A stretch of 64,000 bases of DNA from NCBI GenBank assembly GCA_022829145.1, contig CM040742.1, positions 18,873,131 to 18,937,130 of the forward strand, read 5' to 3'. The stretch is from Albula goreensis. Lineage: Eukaryota > Chordata > Actinopteri > Albuliformes > Albulidae. The notes beneath the pieces are model-generated. The model was not told the DNA's origin. It made no database searches and worked only from the letters and a program-made list of their open reading frames with translations. Below, one piece after another: positions 52,984 through 63,290 of this stretch (the first letter of the stretch is position 1; the number at the start of each line of letters is the position of its first letter). The position numbers and the translations under genes were made by a program.

Positions 52984-53989
52984 TTATTGGCTCTATTGAT
53001 GTTAGAGTATTGGCCGGCTCTATTGATGTTAGAGTATTGGCCTGCTCTATTGATGTTAGAGTATTGGCCTGCTCTATTGATGTTAGAGTATTGGCCTGCT
53101 CTATTGATGTTAGAGTATTGGCCTGTTCTATTGTTGTTAGAGTATTGGCCTGTTCTATTGATGTTAGAGTATTGGCCTGCTGTATTGATGTTAGAGTATT
53201 GGCCTGCTCTATTGATGCTAGAGTATTGGCCAGCTCTATTGATGTTAGAGTATTTGCCTGCTGTATTGATGTTAGAGTATTGGCCTGCTCTATTGATGTT
53301 AGAGTATTGGCCTGCTCTATTGATGTTAGAGTATTGGCCTGCTCTATTGATGTTAGAGTATTGGCCTGCTCTATTGATGTTAGAGTATTGGCCTGCTCTA
53401 TTGATGTTAGAGTATTGGCCTGCTCTATTGATGTTAGAGTATTGGCCTGCTCTATTGATGTTAGAGTATTGGCCTGCTCTATTGATGTTAGAGTATTGGC
53501 CAGCTCTATTGATGTTAGAGTATTGGCCTGCTCTATTGATGTTAGAGTATTGGCCTGCTCTATTGATGTTAGAGTATTGGCCTGTTCTATTGATGTTAGA
53601 GTATTGGCCTGCTCTATTGATGTTAGAGTATTGGCCTGCTCTATTGATATTAGAGTATTGGCCTGCTCTATTGATATTAGAGTATTGGCCCTCTATTGAT
53701 CTATTGGATATTGATGTTAGAGTATTGGCCAGCTCTATTGATGTTAGAGTATTGGCCTGCTCTATTGATGTTAGAGTATTGGCCTGCTCTATTGATGTTA
53801 GAGTATTGGCCAGCTCTATTGATGTTAGAGTATTGGCCTGCTCTATTGATGTTAGAGTATTGGCCTGCTCTATTGATGTTAGAGTATTGGCCTGCTGTAT
53901 TGATGTTAGAGTATTGGCCTGCTCTATTGATGTTAGAGTATTGGCCTGCTGTATTGATGTTAGAGTATTGGCCTGCTCTATTGATGTTA
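52984..53989 (+). repeat. 27-bp minisatellite array, about 37 units
   Basis: Tandem units of CTATTGATGTTAGAGTATTG followed by GCCTGCT, with point variants (GCCAGCT, GCCTGTT, GCTGTATT) and one disrupted junction at about 53690-53712. The unit is a multiple of three and two plus-strand frames have no stop, so repetitive frames of 360 and 229 residues appear, reading a nine-residue period (ALLMLEYWP or CSIDVRVLA). The third plus frame has two stops per unit. Two minus-strand frames are also open. The frames have no non-repeat domain, and the parallel openness of several frames argues for a repeat, not a protein. Confidence 0.95.
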
Positions 53990-54739
53990 CAGGTTCAGAC
54001 CCTTGAATCTTTCTTCATAACTTTTAATTCTAGAAACCAATGTAATTACTTCTCTGTGTTCTTTTTTCCAGACTTTCTTAGAGTACAGGCAGTTTTGGCA
54101 ACACTCGGGACATAATTTAACATAAAATAAGTTTGTAACTGGGTAAAAACTGCAATGAAAAATATATCATAGTGTCAGTGGAAAGATAATTATCTACAGT
54201 AAGTTTAACTGTCTTTATGCCCCACCTGAAGCCATCCTATGACCCAAAAGTTCGGAACCAATATTTGAGACATACTGTCCTACAGCATCTGATTCAATCA
54301 ATCCCATGGTGTTATTAACCATTCTTCTATCATTATTGTTTATTGGTGCTCATCTGATCACTAATGTGAATCTCGTAAATACACCAGTTAATGCAAACAA
54401 TCGGTAAATGAAACTGTATGTGCACATCCTCACCTAGAGAGCTCCACATCCCTAGGCAGGCAGGCAGGTGAGAAAGTGAGCAGGAGTTAGGGGAACGTGG
54501 GGAGGATTAAGGATGTGGATCCCAGATCATCTGATCGATAAAATAGTTTCCAAGTGCTTCAGAGCCTGGAGTGGAGATGAAGGAGAGGTGGGGGTGGGCA
54601 CAGGGGAGGGAGTGAAGGAAAAACCCACTGTGATGGCTTGAAAGAATTGATGAAATGTGCTAATTTTCCAAGAACAGCAAGAATAAATAACTGCAAGTGA
54701 ATGTTAATATTGAGAAGGGGTACTGACATGACAGCTGCT
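53990..54739. other. Unannotated non-coding DNA
   Basis: No gene supported. The G-rich segment at 54450-54620 has purine-rich runs. Confidence 0.5.
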
Positions 54740-55070
54740 TATGAATTAAAATAAATATAAATATATGAAGCTGCGAAGAGTTTCTGAAAGATTAAAATGG
54801 CAGAGCATATGCCATGCTCCCGGATTAGAGCGCTCACTGTGCATACGGCCTGATCGGGCTGTCTGTAAACCCACATAAAAGACTGCTCCCCTTTGTGTTT
54901 TGGGCAAGGAGATAATAGCATTGCTCTGATTCGAGCCGTCACCAGGCATTTCAGCCACGGCCAATTTGGAGATAGCTCGATCCATCCTCTTCTGTATATT
55001 TGCCTAATGTCCCTTTTTGGCAAAGCGCAGTCTTAGCTGTGGGCCCTGTTTGATTGAGTGAGGCTGACAG
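54740..55070. promoter_or_regulatory. Candidate conserved non-coding element
   Basis: A complex, non-repetitive stretch with frequent CpG (CATACGGCCTGATCGGGC, GATTCGAGCCGTC) in otherwise AT-rich DNA. Two overlapping minus-strand frames (54739-55023 and 54746-54985) look incidental. Texture resembles a vertebrate developmental enhancer. Composition only. Confidence 0.35.
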
Positions 55071-55439
55071 AAAAGGTGAGCTGTGGTAATCCTTTGTCCA
55101 AGACAAATGAACACGTCATTTACTCCCCAAAACTCTGATTATTTTACGTTGTGTTTTCTTTGCAGATGCCCCCCCCTCCCACCCACACACACACACACGC
55201 GCCATCCAGACCCATTATTGTGTGCAGCAGTCTTTCCCCAAAGGTTTTCTCATCCAGCAGGGGGAGCTGCATCCTTTCAGTGCCAAAATTGACATCTTGC
55301 AGTCTGAATAGCAGATTATGCTTTCCCCCACCTCTTGACAGTTTATATAGGATTTCAGTAGAGGTGCTATTTTTTTTCGCTGCATCCTTAATAGCATTTT
55401 AATGTTACTGTTTGAGGGAGAAAGAAAGACAGAGGGAGA
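55071..55439. other. Unannotated DNA with short CA/C-rich patch
   Basis: A C-rich run and short (CA) repeat lie at 55165-55200. No supported gene. Confidence 0.5.
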
Positions 55440-55690
55440 GAGGGAGACAAAGAGCAAGAGAGATGGCTTGTTTACAGCACAGCACGGAGCTGAAAAGGCC
55501 AGCCAGCTCGCTCCCTGAAAACTTTAATTGGGAGCAGCGATTTGCTGTCCTGATCTGGTGCAAAGCCACTTGGTTCTTCACACTTTGAGAAACACAGAGA
55601 TTGTGAGAGATTGAGTCAGTGCTGCCTTTTTGAAGGCAGAAAGAGCACGCTGAAAACAAGCATCCGGGCAGTTAATGAACGTCCCTGCCT
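55440..55690. promoter_or_regulatory. Candidate conserved non-coding element
   Basis: Complex sequence including CTTTAATTGGGAGCAGCG, GATCTGGTGCAAAGCCACTT and GGCAGTTAATGAACG. No plausible frame. It resembles enhancer-type conserved DNA; this is inference from composition. Confidence 0.32.
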
Positions 55691-55698
55691 GGTGTAAA

Positions 55699-55733
55699 CC
55701 CCCCTCCCGCCCCAGACCCACACCCCCCTTCCC
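55699..55733 (-). other. Putative G-quadruplex/i-motif (C-rich on plus strand)
   Basis: Six C-runs of three or more bases (6, 3, 4, 3, 6, 3) with loops of one to three bases, so the minus strand can form a quadruplex. It sits between two candidate regulatory elements. Confidence 0.6.
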
Positions 55734-55839
55734 TTTTGTTACTTTGTGCCTGAGTCAAGGGAGAACCTCAGAAGTGAGCCTTTTTTGATGTAGAGTCGTT
55801 TATTCTGTTCCATCAGAATCCCTTTTTTTTTGGTTTTTC

Positions 55840-56090
55840 AGAGCGTCAGCTCCGGGGTGCTGTCCTGTTGGCTCTCAAGATGGCCCTAAGCAGACTGCCT
55901 CTGTTCAAGGCCCCTTCTGAAGTGAATACGCTCGCAAACGTTGTGGTGGAGCGTGGCTCTGTCATCAGAGGAAAATCGCATTTACTCTTCAAAGAGTGCA
56001 CCCCCCCTTGTTTCAGAACTGTTTTCTCACACCGTTCTAATGCTCTGCCTCCGTTCTTTAGCAAGGCATCTCCTTATATGGGAATATAAT
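55840..56090. promoter_or_regulatory. Candidate conserved element or decayed exon
   Basis: A TTTTTTTTGGTTTTTCAG tract precedes position 55840, a plausible 3' splice site, and an open frame continues to 56089 (KMALSRLPLFKAPSEVNTLA). A minus-strand frame of similar length also crosses it, and no protein is recognised. CpG content is higher than in flanking DNA. Enhancer-type DNA is the more likely reading. Confidence 0.28.
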
Positions 56091-56564
56091 AATATAATAT
56101 GAATTTGCAGGGTGAATAAGTGCAGAATAATCCATTTGTGATTATGCATGTTTCTCAGACCTAGTGCCAAAGCTAAAATGGCAGAGTGAGTTTGTGGTGG
56201 AGGAAATGGACTTCTGGAATCAGGAAGTCACAAAATCAGGTCTTGTATTGAGCCCTGAGGAAGGCTTATTACCATAGTACATTGCTGCTGTATACTGACT
56301 ATTCACTTTTGTTCTTGCTTTTTAATCCCTTTTTTTGGAAACACCAGTTATATGAAGTCTTTTAAAATCAATCCTTCCACAAATTGTCAGTTTTCGATTT
56401 GTGCCAATACCGAAGCAAAATGATCTCCAGCCTATTTCAGACTATTTCTATTCAAATCATTATGGTTTTTGTATCGATTCGCTATATCATTATTGCTGTT
56501 CACTTTTTACTTTGTCAGTCATTCCTATGTCTATTTTCCCATGTGGTGCAATGTCATTTTATCC
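56091..56564. other. Unannotated non-coding DNA
   Basis: AT-rich, no supported feature. Confidence 0.5.
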
Positions 56565-56640
56565 ACGAGCAAGGTACTTAACCTGAATTCCTCTCTGTGG
56601 CTATATTAGCTGTAATTATCAGTAATGATATGTAAAAATG
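56565..56640 (+). mobile_element. SINE fragment (core region)
   Basis: GAGCAAGGTACTTAACCTGA followed by ATTCC is the core phrase of a tRNA-headed SINE group common in fishes. Only the 3' core is present here. The related full head is at 60928-61085, whose body has a decayed version of the same phrase (GTGTTTTACCTGGAT). Confidence 0.55.
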
Positions 56641-57147
56641 TGGAGAAGGGTGTTTGAATAAGTAAAGACTGTTAGTATTGCTCTATCTTCCATGGGGTTC
56701 ATAGACAGGGTGTGTGGTTCTATGGGAAGCACTGATGCTGGCTATCAGCATTGGGCTCAGATACAGACTGATATTGATCCATGGAAATGCTCATCTATAG
56801 CTGAGGTATGCAGCTCTGTGGCCCTGAGGAATAGTGACTCAGCAGCTTACTCATCCAAAAAATCACATTGTGTTTCATGCTGAGCCCTTAAAAGGGTGTA
56901 CCATCCAAGTCCAAGTATGGACTTCTAAGGTTTCAGATCTGTGGTCGAGCTTGGCTTTTGGACTGGCACTCAAGGCCAAGTTGGGGGTAATTTGGGTGAG
57001 ATGGTGGGTGGTTATTTTCCCCCTCTGTAGCAAAAATGTTAAAATGCATCCTCCATGATTTTAGTCACCATTTTAAATATGACAGCTGCAAAGAATTTTT
57101 CCCAACATTCTCCTTCTTCCCCTTGATAAGGTTGCCCAGAACCAGTT
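56641..57147. other. Unannotated non-coding DNA
   Basis: No gene supported. The stretch 56690-56880 has moderate complexity but no recognisable frame. Confidence 0.45.
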
Positions 57148-57271
57148 GCTACATACTACTACTAATACTGCTACCACTGCTGGCACTATCACCATTACTT
57201 GTAATAATAATGCCTACACTGCAACTATTACTATGGGTAATACTGGTACTACTACTACAACTAATAATAAC

Positions 57272-57303
<32 letters not shown>

Positions 57304-57352
57304 CCATCACCATCAGAATCATCGCCATCATCATTATCATAGCAGCTGTCAA
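57148..57352 (+). repeat. Trinucleotide repeat tract (ACT/AAT/ATC)
   Basis: Imperfect ACT and AAT repeats lead into a cleaner (ATC)n run at about 57272-57316, then interrupted CATCAC and CATCGC units. The polyhistidine and polyisoleucine frames through it are trivial translations. Confidence 0.93.
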
Positions 57353-57619
57353 CATTTCTAGGGTTATTACTATTAGTTACGAGCTGCTGCTGGGAGAAGA
57401 GGGAGTAAACTTGAAGAGTATCTGATAATCATAAATCAAATCTTTGGCTTGTTTGTTGAGCATGATAAGCATGCATGTCAATTTAAATTAGCACCGATTC
57501 CTTTGTAGTTAATTGCATGAGTGATCGTGTTAATTGTCTGTTCGTTGCATAACGATTTTCTTTCAGAAAAATATACATTTTAAATAATAAGCAATATCAA
57601 AACTTTCATTTGAGTTAAA

Positions 57620-57900
<281 letters not shown>

Positions 57901-58379
57901 AAAGGCACACACACATTGTTGCACACTCTCAAACATACACCATGTCTCCAGTCAGTGGCTCCAGAAGACCCTATCATCGCAGTTCTGCCAGAAAACAGGA
58001 AATGTCACACAGTCTCTTCTCAATGTAAATCACACTTCCTCCTCTGTCATGTTCAGTCCAAACAAACTCCTGAATAAAAACTCCAGATAATAATTCGGAA
58101 CAAGGTCCTGCAGGCTTCATGTGCTACTTTCACACAACAGACACAACACATCTTGCAGCTAAGACACATATTTTGGATGACATATTCACACCACCATGTT
58201 ACATTCATGAATCTAAACGGTTCACCTTAATGGAAGAGAACAAGCTTTAACAATGAAGACATCAAAATCAGAATGCATGAGGAAACACACATTGTATAAA
58301 ACACATATATTCATGTTTTTTTTTTTCCACGTGACATTTTGATGCAAACTCCTCATTATTCTACCCCTTTAGAAGCAGT
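57901..58379. other. Unannotated non-coding DNA
   Basis: CA-rich at its left edge, otherwise no supported feature. Confidence 0.5.
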
Positions 58380-58830
58380 GTATTGTTTTGCTTGACAGAT
58401 GCTGAGCTATTGACAGACAGCCATTGTTTAGACCCCTTGAACTGTGGGGGCCAATTAACCATTCCTCAGAGGAAGTCCCGACATTGGAGAGAGGGAGGAA
58501 GTGAGTGAACTTACATTAGATTCTTATCAGGAAGGTAAGTTTCCATAGCTTCAAAGGCATGGAGATTAAATCTGAGCAGCGATTTTGATCAGCACTTCTT
58601 AAGCATGAGGTGTTGGGCTCGATGGAGGAGCGTTGGGGGAATACTGTTAGGTCATGGCAGTGAAAGACAAACAGCATTGATTTCTCATCCCTATTGATCT
58701 TGAAGCTTTAATGACCCGCTTTCTCTCATTTGCATTGGCTGGCGAGCAGAAATCTCCATTACAGTCAGTCATGTCATTACCTTAACTGCGCCAGGGCACC
58801 AAAGACTCTCTGGAGAGGGAGATGGCTTGT
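58380..58830. promoter_or_regulatory. Candidate conserved non-coding element
   Basis: Complex sequence with CTTGACAGATGCTGAGC, GACAGACAGCCATTG, and TCTCATTTGCATTGGC, including TGACAG motifs of the MEIS/TGIF type and an ATTTGCAT octamer near 58728. No plausible frame. Inference from motif content. Confidence 0.32.
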
Positions 58831-60792
58831 TTTGTGGTAGAGACCTTTGTGGAGACAATCAGATTTCTTAATCATAGCCCAAATGAATGTGCAGTTTATA
58901 AGATTACTCTCCTTAGTCATCCTGCCTTTAAGGCCAAATACCTATATCTGCAAGATGAAAGTATAAAGTATTCTCCTGAGGAAAAGAGTTCGTGAGAAGA
59001 TTTTTTTTTGGTATACTATTTTCATATTGATGCTGTGAACCCTTTTTACATTTTTTCTTTTTCTTTCTTCTGAGATTATTTTTAATGAAAGCAAACCAGT
59101 TAAGAAACTAGACAATAAACTGTCTGGATTCAATGAACACTTAATCAGGAGCTCTATTAAGAATAGAAAATCAATTAATTCAGAGTGAAAAAAGCTGTTG
59201 GATTTAAATTATCCTGCAACAGAAATACTCTGTTTTCAGTTGCAGTCATGTTTTGCGCACAGATCCTTTAGCTTTAATTAATATTCATGCACCACATTAT
59301 GGTTGATGCAATGCGGTGTAATTTAACCTCTTTTGACTCTTTTTATTCTTTTCAAACTCAAATTAATTTCCCAATTAAGATCATGATTGAAAACAACCAC
59401 AAAGCTCTTACAGCATGGACTGATTCACAGCGATGATGAAGCTCTTACAGCAACTACATTGTCAGCTGTTACAAGCCTTGATCCTTTCTTTTGATGTGTA
59501 TGCATCTCAAAAGGCTTTGCAACAAAGTAACAGTTAAAAATCACATGATTAAATACTTATTTTATTGAATTGATTGTTAAATTTTGGGCTTTTTGCTATG
59601 CTTGCGCCATGTGCTTTGTATGCTTTCACAACACAATTTATACAAACACTCAAGCTGCATCAATCAGAAGTATTTGCCATTTACTGCAGCTGGGTGATTA
59701 CCTCCACAATCAGTGTGATCACTTCAGGTGAAGGAACCTTCAGACAACGTGAATACATTTTGAAAGGAGTTTATTACGATATAGCAAATTGTATATTGGT
59801 AGTCAGCGTCGTGCCTCCCTATTTTTTTTTTTGGGTGAGGTGATCCCCCCACTTGACCGTTGGAAGAGTCGGTGAAATACAGAGACAGGGAATTACACAT
59901 GAAGGTGGAGATGGGGAGGAGGAGGGATGCTGGAAGCAGAGAGAGTGATGGGAGAGAAGGTATGTGGCGAATTAATAGCTGTGTAGAACAATCAGATTGG
60001 ACAGATAGTGGTATTTGAGTGAAGGGATATCTGAAGATTACCTCTCCTGTAATTTATTTAAAAAAACTCCACTTAAAAAATTATGGATTTTAGGTCAGAT
60101 ACAATCCACACCATTAAACTTACGTTTTCTTTACATTGAGTAAATCATGACCTTTTCATTTTTAAGAATTAACAAAACATTACATTAATTTCAACATGAG
60201 TATAAATTAATGAATAACAAATACTTTGTCAGAAAAAAAGAAACCATTGCTCAAAATATTGTGTTACGATACAACATTTTTCTTCTAACAAAAACAAGCT
60301 TGATACAAATTTCCCCACCAAAAGGAATGAATCTGCATTCCTGTCTCTTCATTCCTTATGTAAACCAAATTACAATTTATAGGCAAGAAATACCACAGCC
60401 ATTTTAGATTTATTTTCACTGTAATGGGTCGATAGCATATTTATGGCTATTCGACTGTATCAAGAATCACACAACCTCAACAGATTGTGACATCAATAAT
60501 CTGAAGATGAACAAGTTATTTTAACCCTAGGTCATCTTTGTAAACACTTCATATGTTTTTGAACTAGCCCACCTCCAGAATGGTTTTCGAAGGCTGTTCT
60601 ATGCTGAACTGACTGCATTTTGATTCAGCTGGACTATCACTCATGTTAGTTTGCCCAAAATGAGGCAGGGGAGTCTGTTCTGATGCTTTCTGCATTTTAC
60701 AGTATTAAAATATTTATGCTAAATCATGGTCCTTCAATATACATGCTGTTCTAGCCATTGCTTTCTGCCACTCCATAGGTTGCTGATTGATC
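58831..60792. other. Unannotated non-coding DNA
   Basis: No gene supported. The region 59230-59480 repeats the phrase AAGCTCTTACAGCA twice at short distance (about 59402 and 59440). A purine-rich stretch lies at 59870-59960. The rest is AT-rich. Confidence 0.5.
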
Positions 60793-60830
60793 TGATCAAT
60801 CAATCACTGTGATGAGTGATTGATTGATCA
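60793..60830. repeat. Perfect inverted repeat (16-bp arms, 6-nt loop)
   Basis: Arm TGATCAATCAATCACT at 60793-60808 pairs exactly with AGTGATTGATTGATCA at 60815-60830 around GTGATG. Strong enough for a stable hairpin. It lies about 100 bp upstream of a SINE. Confidence 0.9.
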
Positions 60831-60927
60831 AAAAAGAAATGTGCAGACAGGGCATTCAGACTACAGAGACCTGATTGAGCACAGCCAGCACCATCTGTAG
60901 TCCTGCCTCCCTGAACATGCAGCTATG

Positions 60928-61085
60928 GTAGGCTCTTGTAGTATAATGGGTAGGAAGCTAGATTTGCAATGCAAAGGTTCAAGTCCCAAACAGAACACTA
61001 CTGTTGTTCCACCTGTAATGTGTTTTACCTGGATGGTGTGTAGGGGGAAGTGTACAATGAGCATACATAGTGAAATTTTTAACAT
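60928..61085 (+). mobile_element. tRNA-headed SINE
   Basis: The head has an A-box-like TAGTATAATGGG at about 60940-60951 and a B-box GGTTCAAGTCC at 60976-60986, with spacing suitable for pol III. The body continues CACTACTGTTGTTCCACCTG and a decayed TTTTACCTGGAT. The 3' end is AT-rich (GAAATTTTTAAC). It is tRNA-like but does not fold into a complete cloverleaf and is followed by SINE body, so it is not a functional tRNA gene. Confidence 0.72.
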
Positions 61086-62399
61086 TGAGTTTTTTTAGAT
61101 TCAGACCATCTACCATGATTTAAAGGGGTAATTCACCCCACAACTTACGGTGTTTCATTGATAGCGATAGTGTCTGGATGCAGATTTAATCAGTCACAAA
61201 TCTCCATGAGGCCTTATTTTTATGCATGAGAGTTGATGATCTGTTTTAAGATTGCTTTGAAACAATGAAAATGATCAATAATCAAGACGCTCATTGTGAC
61301 ATTGCGTCATTCACCGACTGTCTGATCAGCTATTACCACATCCATAATAGCATAAACTTTTACATTATTTTGTTTTCATTAGACACTTGTTAAAAGCCTG
61401 AAGGCAATATGGCTGCATGTCATCAAGAGTGAGGACAAGAGACCAATTTTTAAACCAAACTACAACCACAGAAAGTCATGAAAATGAGGCTATCTGCAAA
61501 ATGCTATCAATGGTACTCCATAGAGATAATGAATACTCTGAAAACTGTAACCCACCAACGTTATGCTCCCAGCACATTCCTGCTACATTAAAGTAAACAT
61601 TCCCAAGATTAAATTTTTTTAGTTACCCTGACATCCTCTGAGCACTATTTGCCTGCAAGGTTTTCCATTAACTTTGACAGATTTTTTTAGGACAACACAA
61701 TGGTCCAAGACTGTTTAGAGGGATGTTGTCATGGTAACCTTTGGTGAAAACCCAACCATGGGTATCTAATCTGAATCTTCCTCAGTGCTTTAGGAAGATT
61801 TTTCTGTTAGCTGTGAAACGTGTGTATTTGAAGATGGCAGTGATATATTTGGAAACACAAACTTCAGGAAAGCATAAGGGTACCAGAGCATCACATTTAT
61901 CCTGTCAGGTCAATAATGAAGTCTGCGTTACTGCATTGCCAATACAGTGTGTGGAAGTGAGCACAAGCAGTGAACCTGAACTCTGAATCCTTCTGTTTGA
62001 TGCTTTCTACAGCACATGAGCCGATCCTTTTGTCTATGGATCATGATCAGCTGAAACATCATTTTATCTGAGCCCAAACCAATAAGCTTTATGTTGATAT
62101 GTAAATATCAAGAACATTCTGCAAATAAGACTTTTTTCACGTCATACACCACATCTGGAGATTTAACACAAAATTGCTGAGATGCAACTATCCTATATCT
62201 TTGGGAGGGAAGAAAAGATTTATCCATACATTTCAGAAACTGCCATTTAGCATTTAGCAGGATTTCACAGATTGGCTAAACACTTTCTAGGGAGCAAATT
62301 GAGTTCAAATATTATACTATGCATTAAGAGGAATAAATCTTGTGGTATTAATGGAAATTATTTTTTTTGTTCAGGATTTTGCATGGTGGGAAATGGCAT
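61086..62399. other. Unannotated non-coding DNA
   Basis: No supported gene. TTAAAGGGGTAATTCACCCC at 61120-61139 resembles the end of a fish DNA transposon, but no partner repeat was found. Confidence 0.45.
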
Positions 62400-63290
62400 C
62401 TTTTGAGTTTTTCATGATGGGTCTCTGATCTTTAAATGACCAGGAAGGCTTGCTCTGATTCATCATGCCTCCTTCGATAAGCCAGAGCACAAGCCATACA
62501 GATCAGCGAGTCTTGGCAGAATCCACACAGTGTGACATGGTGACACATCAAAAAAATCTGTTTCTGGGTGGATTGGTGCATGTCATAAATGTTTCCCCCT
62601 TAGGCTTGTCTTACCTTTGCCCAGGATAGGGAGATAATTCAATGGATGATCTCATTCTTGTGAAGTCACAGTTGATTTTGTATAAAACAAATCTCCTGAA
62701 AAAGTGATGACCTATGAAGGCCCCAACCTGCGCACCAGCTCTGCAATCACCTTCCTCCCCGCAGCGCGCTCGCTCGCTCTTTATGAAGTCATTGCTCGAA
62801 ACGAGATGAAGACAGGGGTGAAAATGGCAGCCGATTTAAAAGATTCTGGCCGCTCCGTGGCCAGTTATCTGGAGTATAACGCAAAATCAATTTTTTATGA
62901 TGCTTTGATAAGATTTTGATTAGATTTCCTAAGAATGTTTGCCTGGCTGGGTTTTTGGAGTTGACGGCTGATGTTGTGTGCTGGAACCTCGGGCTGGTTT
63001 TGTCCTTCCCTTTCAACTCTGTTCCATCCAGTAACAGGTGATTAAATACCCCCCAAGACAGAGCCAAATAAGGTAACCTCATCACCTGTGTTTGAGATTT
63101 AGAAAAAGAGACTGGACCAGGCATGCCCGTAGGAGACCTGTCGCATGCGTTAAACATAATATTAAGGGCATTTTACAGTTTTGGGCCACTTTGGATCCAA
63201 ATCTCAATAACGCTTCTGACAAGAGCAAAAATAAATGCATATTGCTTGGAGGACGATGACCGCAAGACATGAATGAGAGATTCAAATGAA
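62400..63290. promoter_or_regulatory. Candidate conserved non-coding cluster
   Basis: The most regulatory-looking segment of the window. At 62700-62960 the DNA is complex, CpG-bearing (GCAGCGCGCTCGCTCGCTC) and continuous with motif-rich phrases such as CTTTGATAAGATTTTGATTA. Several short frames cross it on both strands, none with a recognisable product. It is most simply read as enhancer-type conserved DNA; an unidentified exon is a lesser possibility. Confidence 0.38.

Noticed and set aside
52924..54115. Repetitive protein gene of up to 360 residues
   Set aside because: Two plus frames and two minus frames are open because the 27-bp unit lacks stops in them; there is no unique domain, and a frame break occurs at about 53690-53712.
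60931..61000. Functional tRNA gene
   Set aside because: A- and B-box-like motifs are present, but the acceptor and anticodon stems do not pair fully and SINE body follows.
61120..61139. DNA-transposon terminal repeat (AAAGGGGTAATTCACCCC)
   Set aside because: Resembles a common fish element end, but no matching partner end was found within a plausible distance.
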